From Seminavis robusta (lineage: Eukaryota; Bacillariophyta; Bacillariophyceae; Naviculales; Naviculaceae): a DNA stretch of 40,161 bases. Under the pieces are notes generated by a model. The model was not told where the DNA came from. It ran no database searches and saw nothing but the letters and a program-made list of their open reading frames with translations. A program made the position numbers and the translations under genes. Below are positions 10,540 to 20,574 of the stretch, one piece after another. Each line of letters starts with the position of its first letter. Position 1 is the stretch's first letter. The stretch is from contig CAICTM010000997.1 of assembly GCA_903772945.1 (NCBI GenBank), positions 1-40,161 of the forward strand, read 5' to 3'.

Positions 10540-11139
10540 ATGACGACAGTTTCTTTCACCTCGACGACCAGTCCCAATGTGGCCGCTGCGTTTGACTGCA
10601 GTGCCCAAGATTGCAACTTTGTGCTGTACGAAGCGATGCATGATCCCGTGTTTCTGCACAATGCCCTCAAGTTGGCGCGTAAAAAGCTGGACAAAACCAG
10701 CATCATGATTCCCAGCAGCGACCTCAAGGAAAAGCCAAAGAATCCCGCAAAGGCATCGCTTCAAGGTTACACTGAGGAACAGTTTGGTCTACAAGACGAT
10801 GAACGCGACCAAGAGCTCTTTCGGCGTCATCGCAACTGCGAGGATGGCTGCAATGATGGGATCGACTGGACGACCACTACCCTCAACTGTGTCAAGTCCG
10901 AAAGTCCGTTGTTTCACAATCTCGAGCACGGCACTGCCGGCAAAACTACCATGCGAAGCCACACGGCGACAACCTCCATGACGAGACAAAAGAAGAGGGG
11001 CCCGCCCCAAAAGAAGCCCGTTGTTGTTCCCGCCAACAAAAAGAAGACCATTCATAATCCTAGTAGGTTGATTCACTTGGGTATTGTGGCAGCAACTTGC
11101 ATTGAATGCGACGAAGAGACTGCTAATGATCTCAACTAA
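10540..11139 (+). CDS. Small basic protein of unknown function
   Basis: 199 residues from the ATG at 10540 in the context AACAACACCATGACG; the open frame begins slightly upstream at a TTG but without a Met. It is hydrophilic, rich in Lys, Thr and Asn. A predicted helical segment (LHNALKLARKKLDK-like) near residue 45 is followed by acidic and Cys-containing stretches. A basic cluster, RQKKRGPPQKKP plus ANKKKT, lies near residues 150-170 and could act as a bipartite nuclear localisation signal. No domain is recognised. It is convergent with the JmjC gene. Coding is supported by length and composition only. Confidence 0.5.
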   Translation: MTTVSFTSTTSPNVAAAFDCSAQDCNFVLYEAMHDPVFLHNALKLARKKLDKTSIMIPSSDLKEKPKNPAKASLQGYTEEQFGLQDDERDQELFRRHRNCEDGCNDGIDWTTTTLNCVKSESPLFHNLEHGTAGKTTMRSHTATTSMTRQKKRGPPQKKPVVVPANKKKTIHNPSRLIHLGIVAATCIECDEETANDLN

Positions 11140-11481
11140 CTGCGAAACCGGGGCTCCCAAACTTGTATACCTTCTTGTCTCAGAAAAGATAACTTTATTG
11201 TAATATTGTGAGTTGTATTGCAGCTGGTAATCCGTTTCTAGCTACCCAGTAGATCTGGTCATAGTGCATCCTTTGCTTCTTCCCGAGGCCTGCTGTATCG
11301 ACCCCCTCTTTTGCATTCATCAGTTGAGGACTGGCATGGCCGGTTCCTTCTGAGAGCAGCCAGAATACCGTACAAGGAGGTAGGACAGACCTTATCGAGG
11401 CGATGGGGAGGAGTTGCTTCTTGACCTGTCAATACTTCGACAATACTTTGATTACTACTAGTACTGCTATTTGTTAGCTAG
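11140..11481. other. Convergent intergenic region
   Basis: The 3' ends of the 10540 gene and the JmjC gene face each other across 342 bp. The region contains CTAG-rich words (GCTAGCTAG at about 11477) and nothing gene-like. Confidence 0.5.
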
Positions 11482-14412
11482 CTAGTTTTGTGCCTTGTAC
11501 TCTGCCCATGTCGTGTAGAGAGGATCCTTGGTGTCGACGGGCTTGTCTGCATTGTCTTCGAACATGAGATAGGTCATGACCAAATCAACCGTACTGAAGC
11601 CTGTGCTCTGGATTTGTTCATGGAGATGGTTTGCAATCCCGTCTCGAGGAACCAGATTCATGGCCAATCCAACGGTATCGTCCAAGTTCTCCACGGCATG
11701 AGGACAACTGGGAGGAATGTACACAAGCTGGCCTGGCTCTTGAATGAATTCGTAGGCTTCTTCGGCTCGATGCAGCAACGGGAAACGATCACTGAGGAAC
11801 TCATCAAACTCTGGGTCCTTTCCCGTAGCCAGCACATCCGGGTAGGTCGTAAAGTCGTCGATGCGCTCGTAGGCATGGACGCGTTCCGACCGATTGTACA
11901 CAATCCATCGTTTCCGACCCGAAATCAAGTACATGAAGAATGCAGTGGCCCCCGAATCAATGCTGGAAATGAATGAATGAATGAGTGAGTGAGTGAAAGC
12001 AAGGGCGTGAGTTGGCTACGGTATCCAAGAAGCACCGATATATTGAAGGGCACAACGAGCAACGATCGAGTGACCATCACCACACACTACTTACTGTAGT
12101 TTTGAATTGGATCCCTTCTTTCCCATAAACAGCGACGGCCACGAGTTGGCATAGAAGCTTTGGGACAAGCGCTGGGCCATATCGTATCCCCCAATGACCA
12201 TTGGTATCTGAAACTTTTGTTTCTTACTGTACGGAGTCTCATCGTAGAGCAATCGATCGCAATATCCCGGCAAAGTCTTGTCGTGTAGATACAACGTGTC
12301 CACTTCCTCGGCCAGAATGGCAAATTGTTCCATGGTCAATGACCGATCAAAGCGGTCCTTTTTGTTGTGCTTGCTGTTGTCGGGTTTGTCTGTTTTGCTC
12401 TTGCGCACAAAGTCTTCCGCCTCGACGTCCAGTCGCGGTTGGTCTTGACCAAAAAAATCTTCTTCGAAATAGTGCTGGCCATTCATATTGCGTGGTTTCC
12501 GACGCTCAGAATTCAACAACGAATTGGGCAAGACAAATCGGCCCAATCCTCCCCACCCCGTGGCGGCCGCCTTTTCTCCCACCTTGCGACTGACTTGAAC
12601 GGAATCCGTGACATCCATGGAGCGACATTCCTGGACGATATAGTCAATGGTTACATTTTTGAAATCGGGCAGGTCGTCTGTCACGATCATTTGCACATGG
12701 GATAGAACGACGGGAGTTCCCGTGCGGGTATATTTGTCATGAAAGGCATTGTAATCGCCCAACAGATGATAATCTTCGGGATCCTTCATGTCGAGGACAT
12801 CCATGGTTCGATACGGAATTTTGTTACTGTCGCGAGGATGTTTTTTCAAATAACTCAAATAGTACTTGCTGAGATGTCGATGAAAATCGCGGAGAATATT
12901 GTACCATCCCGTAGTGAGTTCCGCCAGTAATATAGACGATCGATGAGGTTCGGCTTCGACCATGGCCCGTACGGTAATGTAATCTCGCAGGGCATCTACC
13001 AAGGGCAATGTAATGTTGGCATCGTATCGATTGCGCCGTCGATCCGCGGCCGTCTCTCCGAGGGAAGACTGGAGATGGTCCACGAACTGCTGTTTCAGAG
13101 TGGACGGGAAACGTCCCGATCCAAATACCATTTCACGGAGATAACTTTTCAGGAGCACGGGTACCTCCATTTTGGCGGCAATCTCGGGATTGATGCGCAT
13201 TCGCTCCGCAAGTCGAGGATCATTGGTTGTAGTTTCGTCGTCATGGAACAGTTCCTCGATGAGTTGATGTATTTCATCATTCATTTGTGAAAAGTAAACA
13301 CCAAAATTGGTTTGTTCATCTTCTCGAGCACGTCGTGCCGGTGACCATGTACGTTCGTATCCTTCCGCCCATGCCAGGTATTCGTCAATGACGGCTCCCA
13401 GTGTATCGAGGTAATGATCGGAATTTTTGATTTTGATCGTGGCGGCTTTTTTATACGTGAAATAATAATTGTTGCTGATTTTTCCATCGTCCTTGGCGTG
13501 ATTTTCCAACAAGAGTCTCAATTGTTCTCGTCGTGTCGGCACTGATGATTGTTGTTGTTGCTGTTGTTGTTGTTGTGTTTGGTCTATGGATTGTGGTGTT
13601 TGGTCTGGTTGTGTAGGTGAAGTAGTCGTACTAGTATTTTGTGCTTGTGTCGTTTTCTGTAGTGCTGCTTGTTGTTGCTGTTCTTGTCGATACTTGTCAA
13701 ACGGAAAGGAATTGTCGGAATGATGAAGTGCTTCGTGATTCATTTCCAATTCGATATTGGCCTTTGTCGTAATCAGAGGCGGCATGAATCGCCAATCATC
13801 TTGTGTGGCCACAACAAGCCATCGATCCAAAATGGCAATGCGAAGTGGAATGGCGCCTGTGACCAAATTCAAATCGACTTGTCCATAGACATTGTAACTA
13901 GGTGCCAACAAGAGCAACGAATGAGGCCAATAGGGCGTGCCCAACGAAAAATCCAAAAAGGTTTCATTGGTCATGGCCAGAATGGCATTGGCATTGCCTT
14001 CTAACGAATCGTGATAATCGCGGGCAAATGGATTGTGACTGCCATCGTCGGGACCGAGTTCACCGCCGCCACGAAATCCCAAATATTCTTCTCGCAAGAG
14101 CGAATGCTTTCGGCCATTGAGACGGGCAAATGTCACGTCGTTTTGATGCTTATAGCGGTGAACAAACTTGTCGTAGATCCCCTCCAATATCAACGTGTGT
14201 TCGTAAGTGGATCGTTCGTCCCAGGGATCGTACAGTAAGACGCATGTCCATTCTTGGGATTGAAGGACATCTTGAAAATTGGACACCCCCAGTTCCACCA
14301 CTTTGATGACATCTTCTTCTTGTTGTTGTGCTGGTGATGTTTGTGTTTGGCCTTGTACAATACCCAACAGACTGGACAGAAGCAAGAGCAACAAACAATA
14401 GTATTGGTTCAT
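11482..14412 (-). CDS. Secreted or ER-type JmjC-domain oxygenase, two exons
   Basis: The model is complement(11482..11962, 12095..14412), 932 residues. MNQYYCLLLLLLSSLLGIVQ at the N-terminus is a classic signal peptide, cleaved near Gly-Gln. Residues about 35-190 (VVELGVSNFQDVL ... VLLYDPWDE ... FARLNGRK) look like a thioredoxin fold lacking any CxxC. A polyQ run lies near residue 285. The catalytic domain is C-terminal: NSWPSLFMGKKGSNSKL, then H773-I-D775-S-G-A formed across the splice junction, then the MYLISGRKRW strand and IPPSCPHAVENL with H861. H773, D775 and H861 are the expected Fe(II) ligands of 2-oxoglutarate oxygenases. Family members hydroxylate or demethylate proteins; a signal peptide argues for a secretory-pathway substrate rather than histones. 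No KDEL-type tail is seen (it ends KAQN). It shares a 321-bp divergent upstream region with the FKBP gene. Confidence 0.88.
11963..12094 (-). other. Intron, 132 nt, splitting the JmjC iron-binding motif
   Basis: On the minus strand the donor is GTAAGT after AAACTACA and the acceptor is CATTTCCAG. Joining CA to C makes the His codon of the HxD motif. Without splicing, exon 1 reads one Gln and then stops. A CATT tetranucleotide run precedes the acceptor. Confidence 0.92.
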
Positions 14413-14733
14413 CTTGCTTTTCTTTTTTTAAATAGACTTCTAGTAGCTAGCTTGGAGGCTTGGAGGATAGTAGCGTGAAATAATGAGGTCTGGTCAGGTG
14501 ATGTATCTTGCAGGGTAGCATTGTTTGTTCTCTTTGATCCATTTCGCTTCTCATTTTGATGCCGATGGGCGCGAAAGATCTATCCCGTGGTATCCGTGAT
14601 TGGATTTTTTAAAAACTGACGGACCCACTTTTCGTGCCAATGCTCACAAACCACACACAAGCAGCAACCCGCACTAACTAACATCACATACATCTACCCT
14701 CCTAAAAGAAAGTTAATAGACAGAGCAGTAATA
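14413..14733. promoter_or_regulatory. Bidirectional upstream region, JmjC and FKBP genes
   Basis: The 321 bp between two divergent start codons must contain both promoters. A TTTAAATAG-like AT-rich word lies near 14426-14435 close to the JmjC start, and A/C-rich leader sequence precedes the FKBP ATG. No specific factor site is identified. Shared space allows co-regulation, which is consistent with, but does not show, a common role in protein folding or secretion. Confidence 0.4.
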
Positions 14734-15108
14734 ATGGGTGTCGAGAAAGAGATACTGAAAGCCGGCGATGGCACTACATTTCCCAAACAGGGAGATCGTT
14801 TGAAGATGCACTACACGGGCACTCTCGCAGCCAATGGCAAACAATTTGATAGTAGTGTCTCCCGAGGACGACCCTTTGAGTTTGTCATTGGTATTGAACA
14901 AGTCATTCAAGGATGGGATGAAGGCGTCATTAAAATGTCGCTGGGAGAAAAGGCACTCCTCAAGATATCATCCGATTACGGATATGGAGCCGAAGGAGCG
15001 CCCGGGGCCATTCCGCCCAATGCCGATTTACATTTTGAAGTCGAATTGCTCGCCATTGGGGATCAAACCGCACCGGGGTTTACCGAGAGTTCGTGTCGTA
15101 TTTTGTAG
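14734..15108 (+). CDS. FKBP-type peptidyl-prolyl isomerase with CaaX-like C-terminus
   Basis: 124 residues, one FKBP domain. MHYTGTLAANGKQFDSS, RGRPFEF, IGIEQVIQGWDEGV, MSLGEKA, YGYGAEGAPGAIPPNA and LHFEVELL align along the whole FKBP12 fold. They keep the pocket residues equivalent to Tyr26, Phe36, Asp37, Phe46, Val55, Ile56, Trp59 and Tyr82. The His87 position is Ala. The domain catalyses cis-trans isomerisation of X-Pro bonds and would be expected to bind FK506-type ligands. There is no signal peptide, so it is probably cytosolic. The last 15 residues extend beyond FKBP12 and end in C-R-I-L, which fits a CaaX box; Leu at the last position predicts geranylgeranylation. This tail is the unusual feature. 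The ATG at 14734 is well placed and opens directly into the domain. Confidence 0.93.
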   Translation: MGVEKEILKAGDGTTFPKQGDRLKMHYTGTLAANGKQFDSSVSRGRPFEFVIGIEQVIQGWDEGVIKMSLGEKALLKISSDYGYGAEGAPGAIPPNADLHFEVELLAIGDQTAPGFTESSCRIL

Positions 15109-15930
15109 ACTGGACAAGACAAGACGAATAAGAGACAAACAGATTCCACAATCAGCAAGAAGGAACCTAATAAGCCCAGAACCAAGCAGGTTCAAAAGAA
15201 TCCTTTTCAATAAAACCTAAATTAGTAGTGAGTACTAATACCTTTCCACCGCCAACGTAAATCTTCAGAAATCTCTCGCTCTCTGCGGCCGTCTTCTAGA
15301 ATAGGTTATCTATGTGCATTCTAAAGCAAACTAGTAGCAGTACCCCGAATGCAGCTACTGTATGCTGCGTCTTTCCTTCCGGAGTGCCGCCCTGAGCCGT
15401 CCCAGTTGCCTCAATCAAAAACACAAGAGAAAAGGTTGCCATCAAACAACAGGCCAGCGCCCACCCATTCTCACGTCACAACAGCCTCGAAATGAAAAAA
15501 AGGGCAGCACGTACGCCAGTAGATGTATATCATAATGGTTTCCAGAGTTCCCTGCTGAATGAGACATTGATGATAGCAAGTTGTTATTCTTGGTTAGTCT
15601 GTGGCCACTTGCTCGCTTGAACAACGCTCGCTAGCTTGAATTCCTGTGAAAATGTTCTGTAGTTGTGGTGGTGCTGTCGTCCAAGGACTTGCGGCCACTG
15701 CCAGCAGAATTCAAACAGCTGGAACCGGTGCTGTACAGTACAGTACGGTACGGTACGGGTACTTGCAGAGATAGTTTGTCTAGTTTTCTTGTTTTGTCAA
15801 GTTTTTCAGTATTCCAAATCGTTGCCGCATTGGATTCCTCCCGTGGATACTCCCAGGCATACCCCTTGCCATCTTGGCTTATGATTGCCCCCTCATTTCT
15901 TTTGCTGAATGTTTCCCCTGATGTTTTTTT
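15109..15930. other. Intergenic, no gene recognised
   Basis: Contains the FKBP 3' end (AATAAAACC near 15210), then low-information sequence with a GTACAGTACGGTAC-type simple stretch at about 15734-15762. The short ORFs here lack domain character. Confidence 0.45.
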
Positions 15931-16428
15931 CTATCGCACTCGTGCTGTCTCCCGATTTGTATCTTCGTCCCTTATTTCTCGCCGTGGCTGATGTTGTTGC
16001 CGTGCTACTCGATGATACACGGCCGAATGGACTCGTAGAATCAAAGCGAGTCGGAAAGTTCGCATGGCAATCCCCCATCGCAGAAGCGTCTTTCCCAATT
16101 TGGTCACCTTTTGCGACAACCACACCAGAGCCTTGATGATCCCCAGCAGCACCACGGCAATCCAACTAACCACCTCGGCCAAAAATAAAGTGAACCATTC
16201 GTGCACGCCCAGAATCATTCCCACACACAGTGGCAGCAAGCAGATCCAGTAGTGATGATAATGCAGCAGTGACACGCTGTTGTTCTCTTCCCATTCTCCT
16301 CCACATTCGCAAAAGCGAAGCAAAATCACCAGAATTCTGGTATGATGTTGTGTGGACAGGTCACCATGGCACACATTCTCGCAGTCAAACAGATCAAACA
16401 TCATCTTCCTTTTGTCGGATGATGGCAT
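15931..16428 (-). CDS. Putative small membrane protein
   Basis: 165 residues if the ATG at 16428 is used; the frame extends upstream only to a GTG. A central block (YHHYWICLLPLCVGMILG, then FTLFLAEVVSWIAVVLLGII) gives two closely spaced hydrophobic segments, and a third amphipathic stretch (ALVWLSQKV) follows. The C-terminus is strongly basic (RVARQQHQPRREIRDE region). Cys pairs precede the membrane part. No family is recognised. Opposite-strand ORFs overlap it, so coding is only moderately supported by its length and hydrophobic pattern. Confidence 0.42.
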   Translation of the reverse strand: MPSSDKRKMMFDLFDCENVCHGDLSTQHHTRILVILLRFCECGGEWEENNSVSLLHYHHYWICLLPLCVGMILGVHEWFTLFLAEVVSWIAVVLLGIIKALVWLSQKVTKLGKTLLRWGIAMRTFRLALILRVHSAVYHRVARQQHQPRREIRDEDTNRETARVR

Positions 16429-16890
16429 GTGAGAGGGACAGAGGTGCACTCCACATTAGGGTGACACGTACCGGTACTAGTATTTGAATCTTTTGAAAGC
16501 CAGCAGGCTGGCAAGGAACTGGATTGGCTGCCTCTCATCTGGTACAGTGTAGAGCCAACTTGAAAGGCACGTGACCATTGTCAAGTTCAGGTTTTCATGT
16601 GAAGTGCAGCCGGTTGTGATTGTAATGAGCATGACAGTCGTTGCAATCCGTTGGTTGATACCGAGGACAGTTTCATACCTCGATATTGAATTGTAGTTAG
16701 CTAGTATCCAGGCTGCAAGTTTGTCTCCTGCCACTCGATCCCGTCCGGTTGGAGGGGGAGAAGACTTTCAATCCGTTTCTCACCGTGGAATCCACACCCT
16801 GACAGCCCATTTCCGCCTCAAGTTATAAACAAAACGTACTGGGAGCTTCTATTCAGTGAGGAAGGGCCAGATCTGTCTGCGTTACACAAC
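16429..16890. other. Intergenic upstream of RING-Smr gene
   Basis: 462 bp between divergent genes, probably containing both promoters. A possible AT-rich element (TTATAAACAAAAC) lies at about 16820-16833, some 60 bp before the RING-Smr start. Nothing else is recognised. Confidence 0.4.
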
Positions 16891-18585
16891 ATGATGGGAG
16901 ACGCCGCTTTCAATCTTTGGATATCGGAGAAAGTGAAGGGAACACAGAGCCGATTGTGGTTGTGGTGCCACAAGGCAGGAATCAAATTGTCCGAGTGGAT
17001 TGATCATGTGGAGAATCACGGTCTCTGTGGCCTTCTTGGTCTTTCACCGGCAGTGGAAGACAAGATACGATATTTCCTAGTAGATGCGCTTTTCTGGGGT
17101 CCTGCAGTTTGGTTTCAACTTGCATTGTTGTCAACTATTTGGAGTGTTTGTTTAACTTGGGCTTGTGCGAAACTGTCAACTTCCTCACCGACCCCGGTTA
17201 ATTCTGATTTCTTCGAAATTGCCATGTTGACGATCTTGTTAAATCGTATATCTGGTAACCGGTATGCCGGCTTCACAATGGCTCAGAAGATGTTCATAAA
17301 TTTTCCTTTCTTTGTTGAATTTCTTCTTTTGTCCCAAAGAATTTTCGGTTGTGGCCTCTCACTGGTGATTTGTGGCGACACCACTCCTGGTGAAAGCTCC
17401 ACACATGCAATTCACAATGAAGATGGCAACCAACAACAAGGGGCCCTGGAGAGAAATAACCGTAGGAGGGCCTCACAACAGACACTTCGGCAACGTCGTC
17501 GTGGCAACCGCCGGGCCAACAGAGAACGCCAAGTCCAACAAATGGCCAGGGCAAATCTGGTCGTTGTGGATGAAACTGCGCCATGCGAAAACACCACAAA
17601 AGCAGCAGGTGGCGCTTCCTCTGATCTGTTGCTCTGCATAGGACATGATCTACTCTACAATCAAGTTGCCATTAATGGCCAGGACCAGTGTGCTGTCTGT
17701 CTGGATAGATTTGACAATGAGTTGGCTGACACATATTGTGCAGTATTGACCTGCAGGCATGCCTGTTGTGTACCTTGTCTCAAGGCAGTGGAGAAGCATG
17801 CTGATGGCATCGTAGAGATTGCGTGTCCGACATGTCGTGCGTCCCAGAAAACTGATCTAGCTCGAATTCCCTACGAACTTTACCCTACACAGGTCGGTGA
17901 TCGCTTGGACATTCTTTCGGGAGTTTCGACCACCGAGAAGATAGACATGTTCAAGTCCCTTCTCCAGTTCAACAACTACCAAATGGGGAAAGTGGATCAG
18001 GCATTGGAAGACATGGTAGTTGGTAGCATTGCAACAAGGTTCACAACAACAAACAACGCTCGTGATTTGACCTCCCAGGAGAAGCAATCAATATATATGG
18101 AAACTCAACGACCAGTAAGGAAAATCTGCCAAGAGCTGGACGAGGCCCGAAAGATCCTACAAGAGACTCGAAGTACCAAGGCCTACAAAAAGAACAAGCA
18201 ACGAGTCGAATATCTCAAGAAATGTCTTGTTCAGGCGGCCAACAATGCCCAGGAGGATGCTTACAATCAGATCAATAGTGGAGGCAACATGGGGATAATG
18301 GACAATGAAGGAAACTTGAAGGTAGTGCAAGTGGATTACCATGGTCTGCACAAGGACGCTGCAGCAAAGAAGTTTGATGAGTTAGTGGTTCCCTTGCTTC
18401 CTACATTGGGAAAGATCAACATCATCACTGGGTGGGGCAAACACAGCAGCACTGGAGTGGGCGTTCTGCAGCTAGCTTTGAGAGATCATATTGACAATCA
18501 CCGCCATAATGACTGCATGAAATGGGAACCAGTTGAAGGCAACACAGGAATCGTTCAGGTGGTATGGATCTCTGGAAGTGACTGA
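16891..18585 (+). CDS. Membrane-anchored RING finger - Smr domain protein
   Basis: 564 residues, single exon, ATG at 16891. Residues 61-95 (ALFWGPAVWFQLALL, CLTWACAKL) and 133-161 are hydrophobic and likely membrane-spanning. Residues 190-220 are very Arg-rich. A complete C3HC4 RING follows: C267, C270, C288, H290, C293, C296, C312, C315. After it comes a helical region with AYKKNKQRVEYLKKC (410-460), resembling the DUF1771 helix that often precedes Smr. The C-terminal Smr domain has VDYHGLH at 481-487 and TGWGKHSSTGVGVL at 513-526. RING domains of this type act as E3 ubiquitin ligases with E2 enzymes, and Smr domains bind nucleic acid and can be nucleases. The combination suggests a membrane ligase that contacts RNA or DNA, for example in RNA or ribosome quality control (inference). 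Confidence 0.88.
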   Translation: MMGDAAFNLWISEKVKGTQSRLWLWCHKAGIKLSEWIDHVENHGLCGLLGLSPAVEDKIRYFLVDALFWGPAVWFQLALLSTIWSVCLTWACAKLSTSSPTPVNSDFFEIAMLTILLNRISGNRYAGFTMAQKMFINFPFFVEFLLLSQRIFGCGLSLVICGDTTPGESSTHAIHNEDGNQQQGALERNNRRRASQQTLRQRRRGNRRANRERQVQQMARANLVVVDETAPCENTTKAAGGASSDLLLCIGHDLLYNQVAINGQDQCAVCLDRFDNELADTYCAVLTCRHACCVPCLKAVEKHADGIVEIACPTCRASQKTDLARIPYELYPTQVGDRLDILSGVSTTEKIDMFKSLLQFNNYQMGKVDQALEDMVVGSIATRFTTTNNARDLTSQEKQSIYMETQRPVRKICQELDEARKILQETRSTKAYKKNKQRVEYLKKCLVQAANNAQEDAYNQINSGGNMGIMDNEGNLKVVQVDYHGLHKDAAAKKFDELVVPLLPTLGKINIITGWGKHSSTGVGVLQLALRDHIDNHRHNDCMKWEPVEGNTGIVQVVWISGSD

Positions 18586-20574
18586 CTGAACAGAGCCCAC
18601 GCGGGGTACCGGCCGGTACAGCCGGTGCCACGGAGTGGAACGAAAGTGGGGCGGGGATGACACAACTGCGGAGCGATCCAGGAAGTCAGACGAGCTGCGG
18701 AAGCGGTACCAGTAGTATGCTAGCTAGAGCCAGAGGCACGCAGTTTCAGCCATGACTTCTTGCCGAGCAATGGTGTGCCAATTTGTACATCTTCGGAGAC
18801 CAGAACGACAAAGTGTTACTGGCAAGAGATCTTGGTGCTAGAAGCTGCCTTACGGATAACCAGCACCACCGGCAATCATCGCTGCACAGTGCCGGTGCCG
18901 GTACCTAGCTAGGTAATGGTAAAAGAGCACGATCGTACAGAGCACCGGAACCATGCTTGCAGCTACCTAGCTAGCAGCCCTAGTAGATAGCCGCTAAATT
19001 TGCAGAGGCCAAACTGTGACTGGCCAAAAGTCATGAAAACCTCCGAGAGTCCTCAGTCGGTTCGTTTGCGTCGTAGCGGTACAACGTCCACCGTACCGGT
19101 ACGGTAGGACTGCTGAGCGAAGACGCATGAGCAATGGTTTCCTTCCGTAAACTCAGTACTTAACGTCTCAGAGAACTTCAATGAGCCCTTCTCCGTCCCT
19201 CTATTTTAAAATCCGTTCGCCCTGTTCCACTGCGTTCGTGTGCAAGAGCTACAGAGCTATTAATAGTCTAGCTACAGTATGACGGCTATTAAATAATGGT
19301 TACGTAAATAGTTGACATATTGAGTACTGAGTACGTAGCTTCAGTATTGGCTGTTGTTCACGAACCACCGCGTTTCCCGAAATCTTGCGAAAGCCCCTCA
19401 CATACGTATCCAAGAGGTCCACGGATGGATGGCAGGTGCTGGCTAGCTAGCATCAGTTTGGAGAGCAATACTTGGAGCATCGTATGTGGTGGAGGAGGAG
19501 TGGTCTTTCTCGAAAGAACAAATAATAAATAATAATGGTCAAAGCGAGATCCAAGCTAGCTATTGGTACAAGCCAACAAATTCAACAGCTCTCCAACAGA
19601 TTTACAGTAGCGGAAAGCGGAATACTGAAGAGCTCTTCATTATTCTCTAAAATCCACAAAAAAGAGTGGTTCCCGTTCCCTGTGCATCGAAGTCGTTCCT
19701 GGATCCTCGAATCTTTCGAAATCCGAAGTGTACCAGTACGATGTAAGTTTGTCCGGGGTCCAGGGTCCAGGGTCGAGCTACAACTTGCAAGCGAGCTCAA
19801 GAGTTGCTCAAGTGGTCAAGTGTCGATTGGAGAATGGAGACTGGAGACAATATTTTACTGAAAGCTGAAAGCTCTTACTGAGTACTGAGTACTTTTTTGG
19901 CTGGTCCTCAGCCATAGGGGCAGGGCGGACCTATTGAACGATTCAATCATTCTGGTTTTTGCCGTCGCAGACCTGTGAATGGTACTCAGTGACTATGTAC
20001 AGTAGCTAGAAGAGAGCTACGAGTGCTAGAAAAGAGTGCCAAAAGTAAAAACTTAAAAACTTGACGAATGCTTCCCAGCTTCAGTGCTGCAATGTCATGT
20101 GCAACACGTACAGCGTACAGCGCACAGTACTAATAGTAAGGCAAAATGAAAGGCTAGTTTTCCGTTGGTGTCCAAAAAAGCTAGATTTAGTATCATCTTT
20201 CTTCAAAAGTACAAGTAAGTACATAAGTAAGTCAATAGCGAGACTTAATGTTGATAGCCAAAACTGCCATGCCACCGTGGTTACTGCATCAGCTCTTAGT
20301 TAGTGGTTCCAAGCATACCGGTAGAATTGAAAGTCCTTCCATCAACGAATCATTCGACACCCCTCAAAATCTGAGAAGACACGCACCTAGCTTGTCTAGG
20401 TAGCGACTGGTACGCTGTACTGTACCGGTCGGTACTCGTAGACTGACTTCTTCGTAGCTGCTAGCGAGGCAGTGCAAGTTCGGCTTGGTTTTTGTGGTCC
20501 TCCTCCCTACATACCTCAATGAATGAATCCTTCCATAAACCAACATCGAAATTGACAGGAACGAAGTTGACAAC
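18586..20574. other. 2-kb intergenic region rich in self-complementary words
   Basis: No gene is supported. It contains many CCGGTACCGG-like and GTAC/CTAG words (for example GGTACCGGCCGGTAC at about 18605 and CCGTACCGGTACGG at about 19091). ORFs at 19320-19861 read through simple sequence and have no protein character. Confidence 0.45.
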
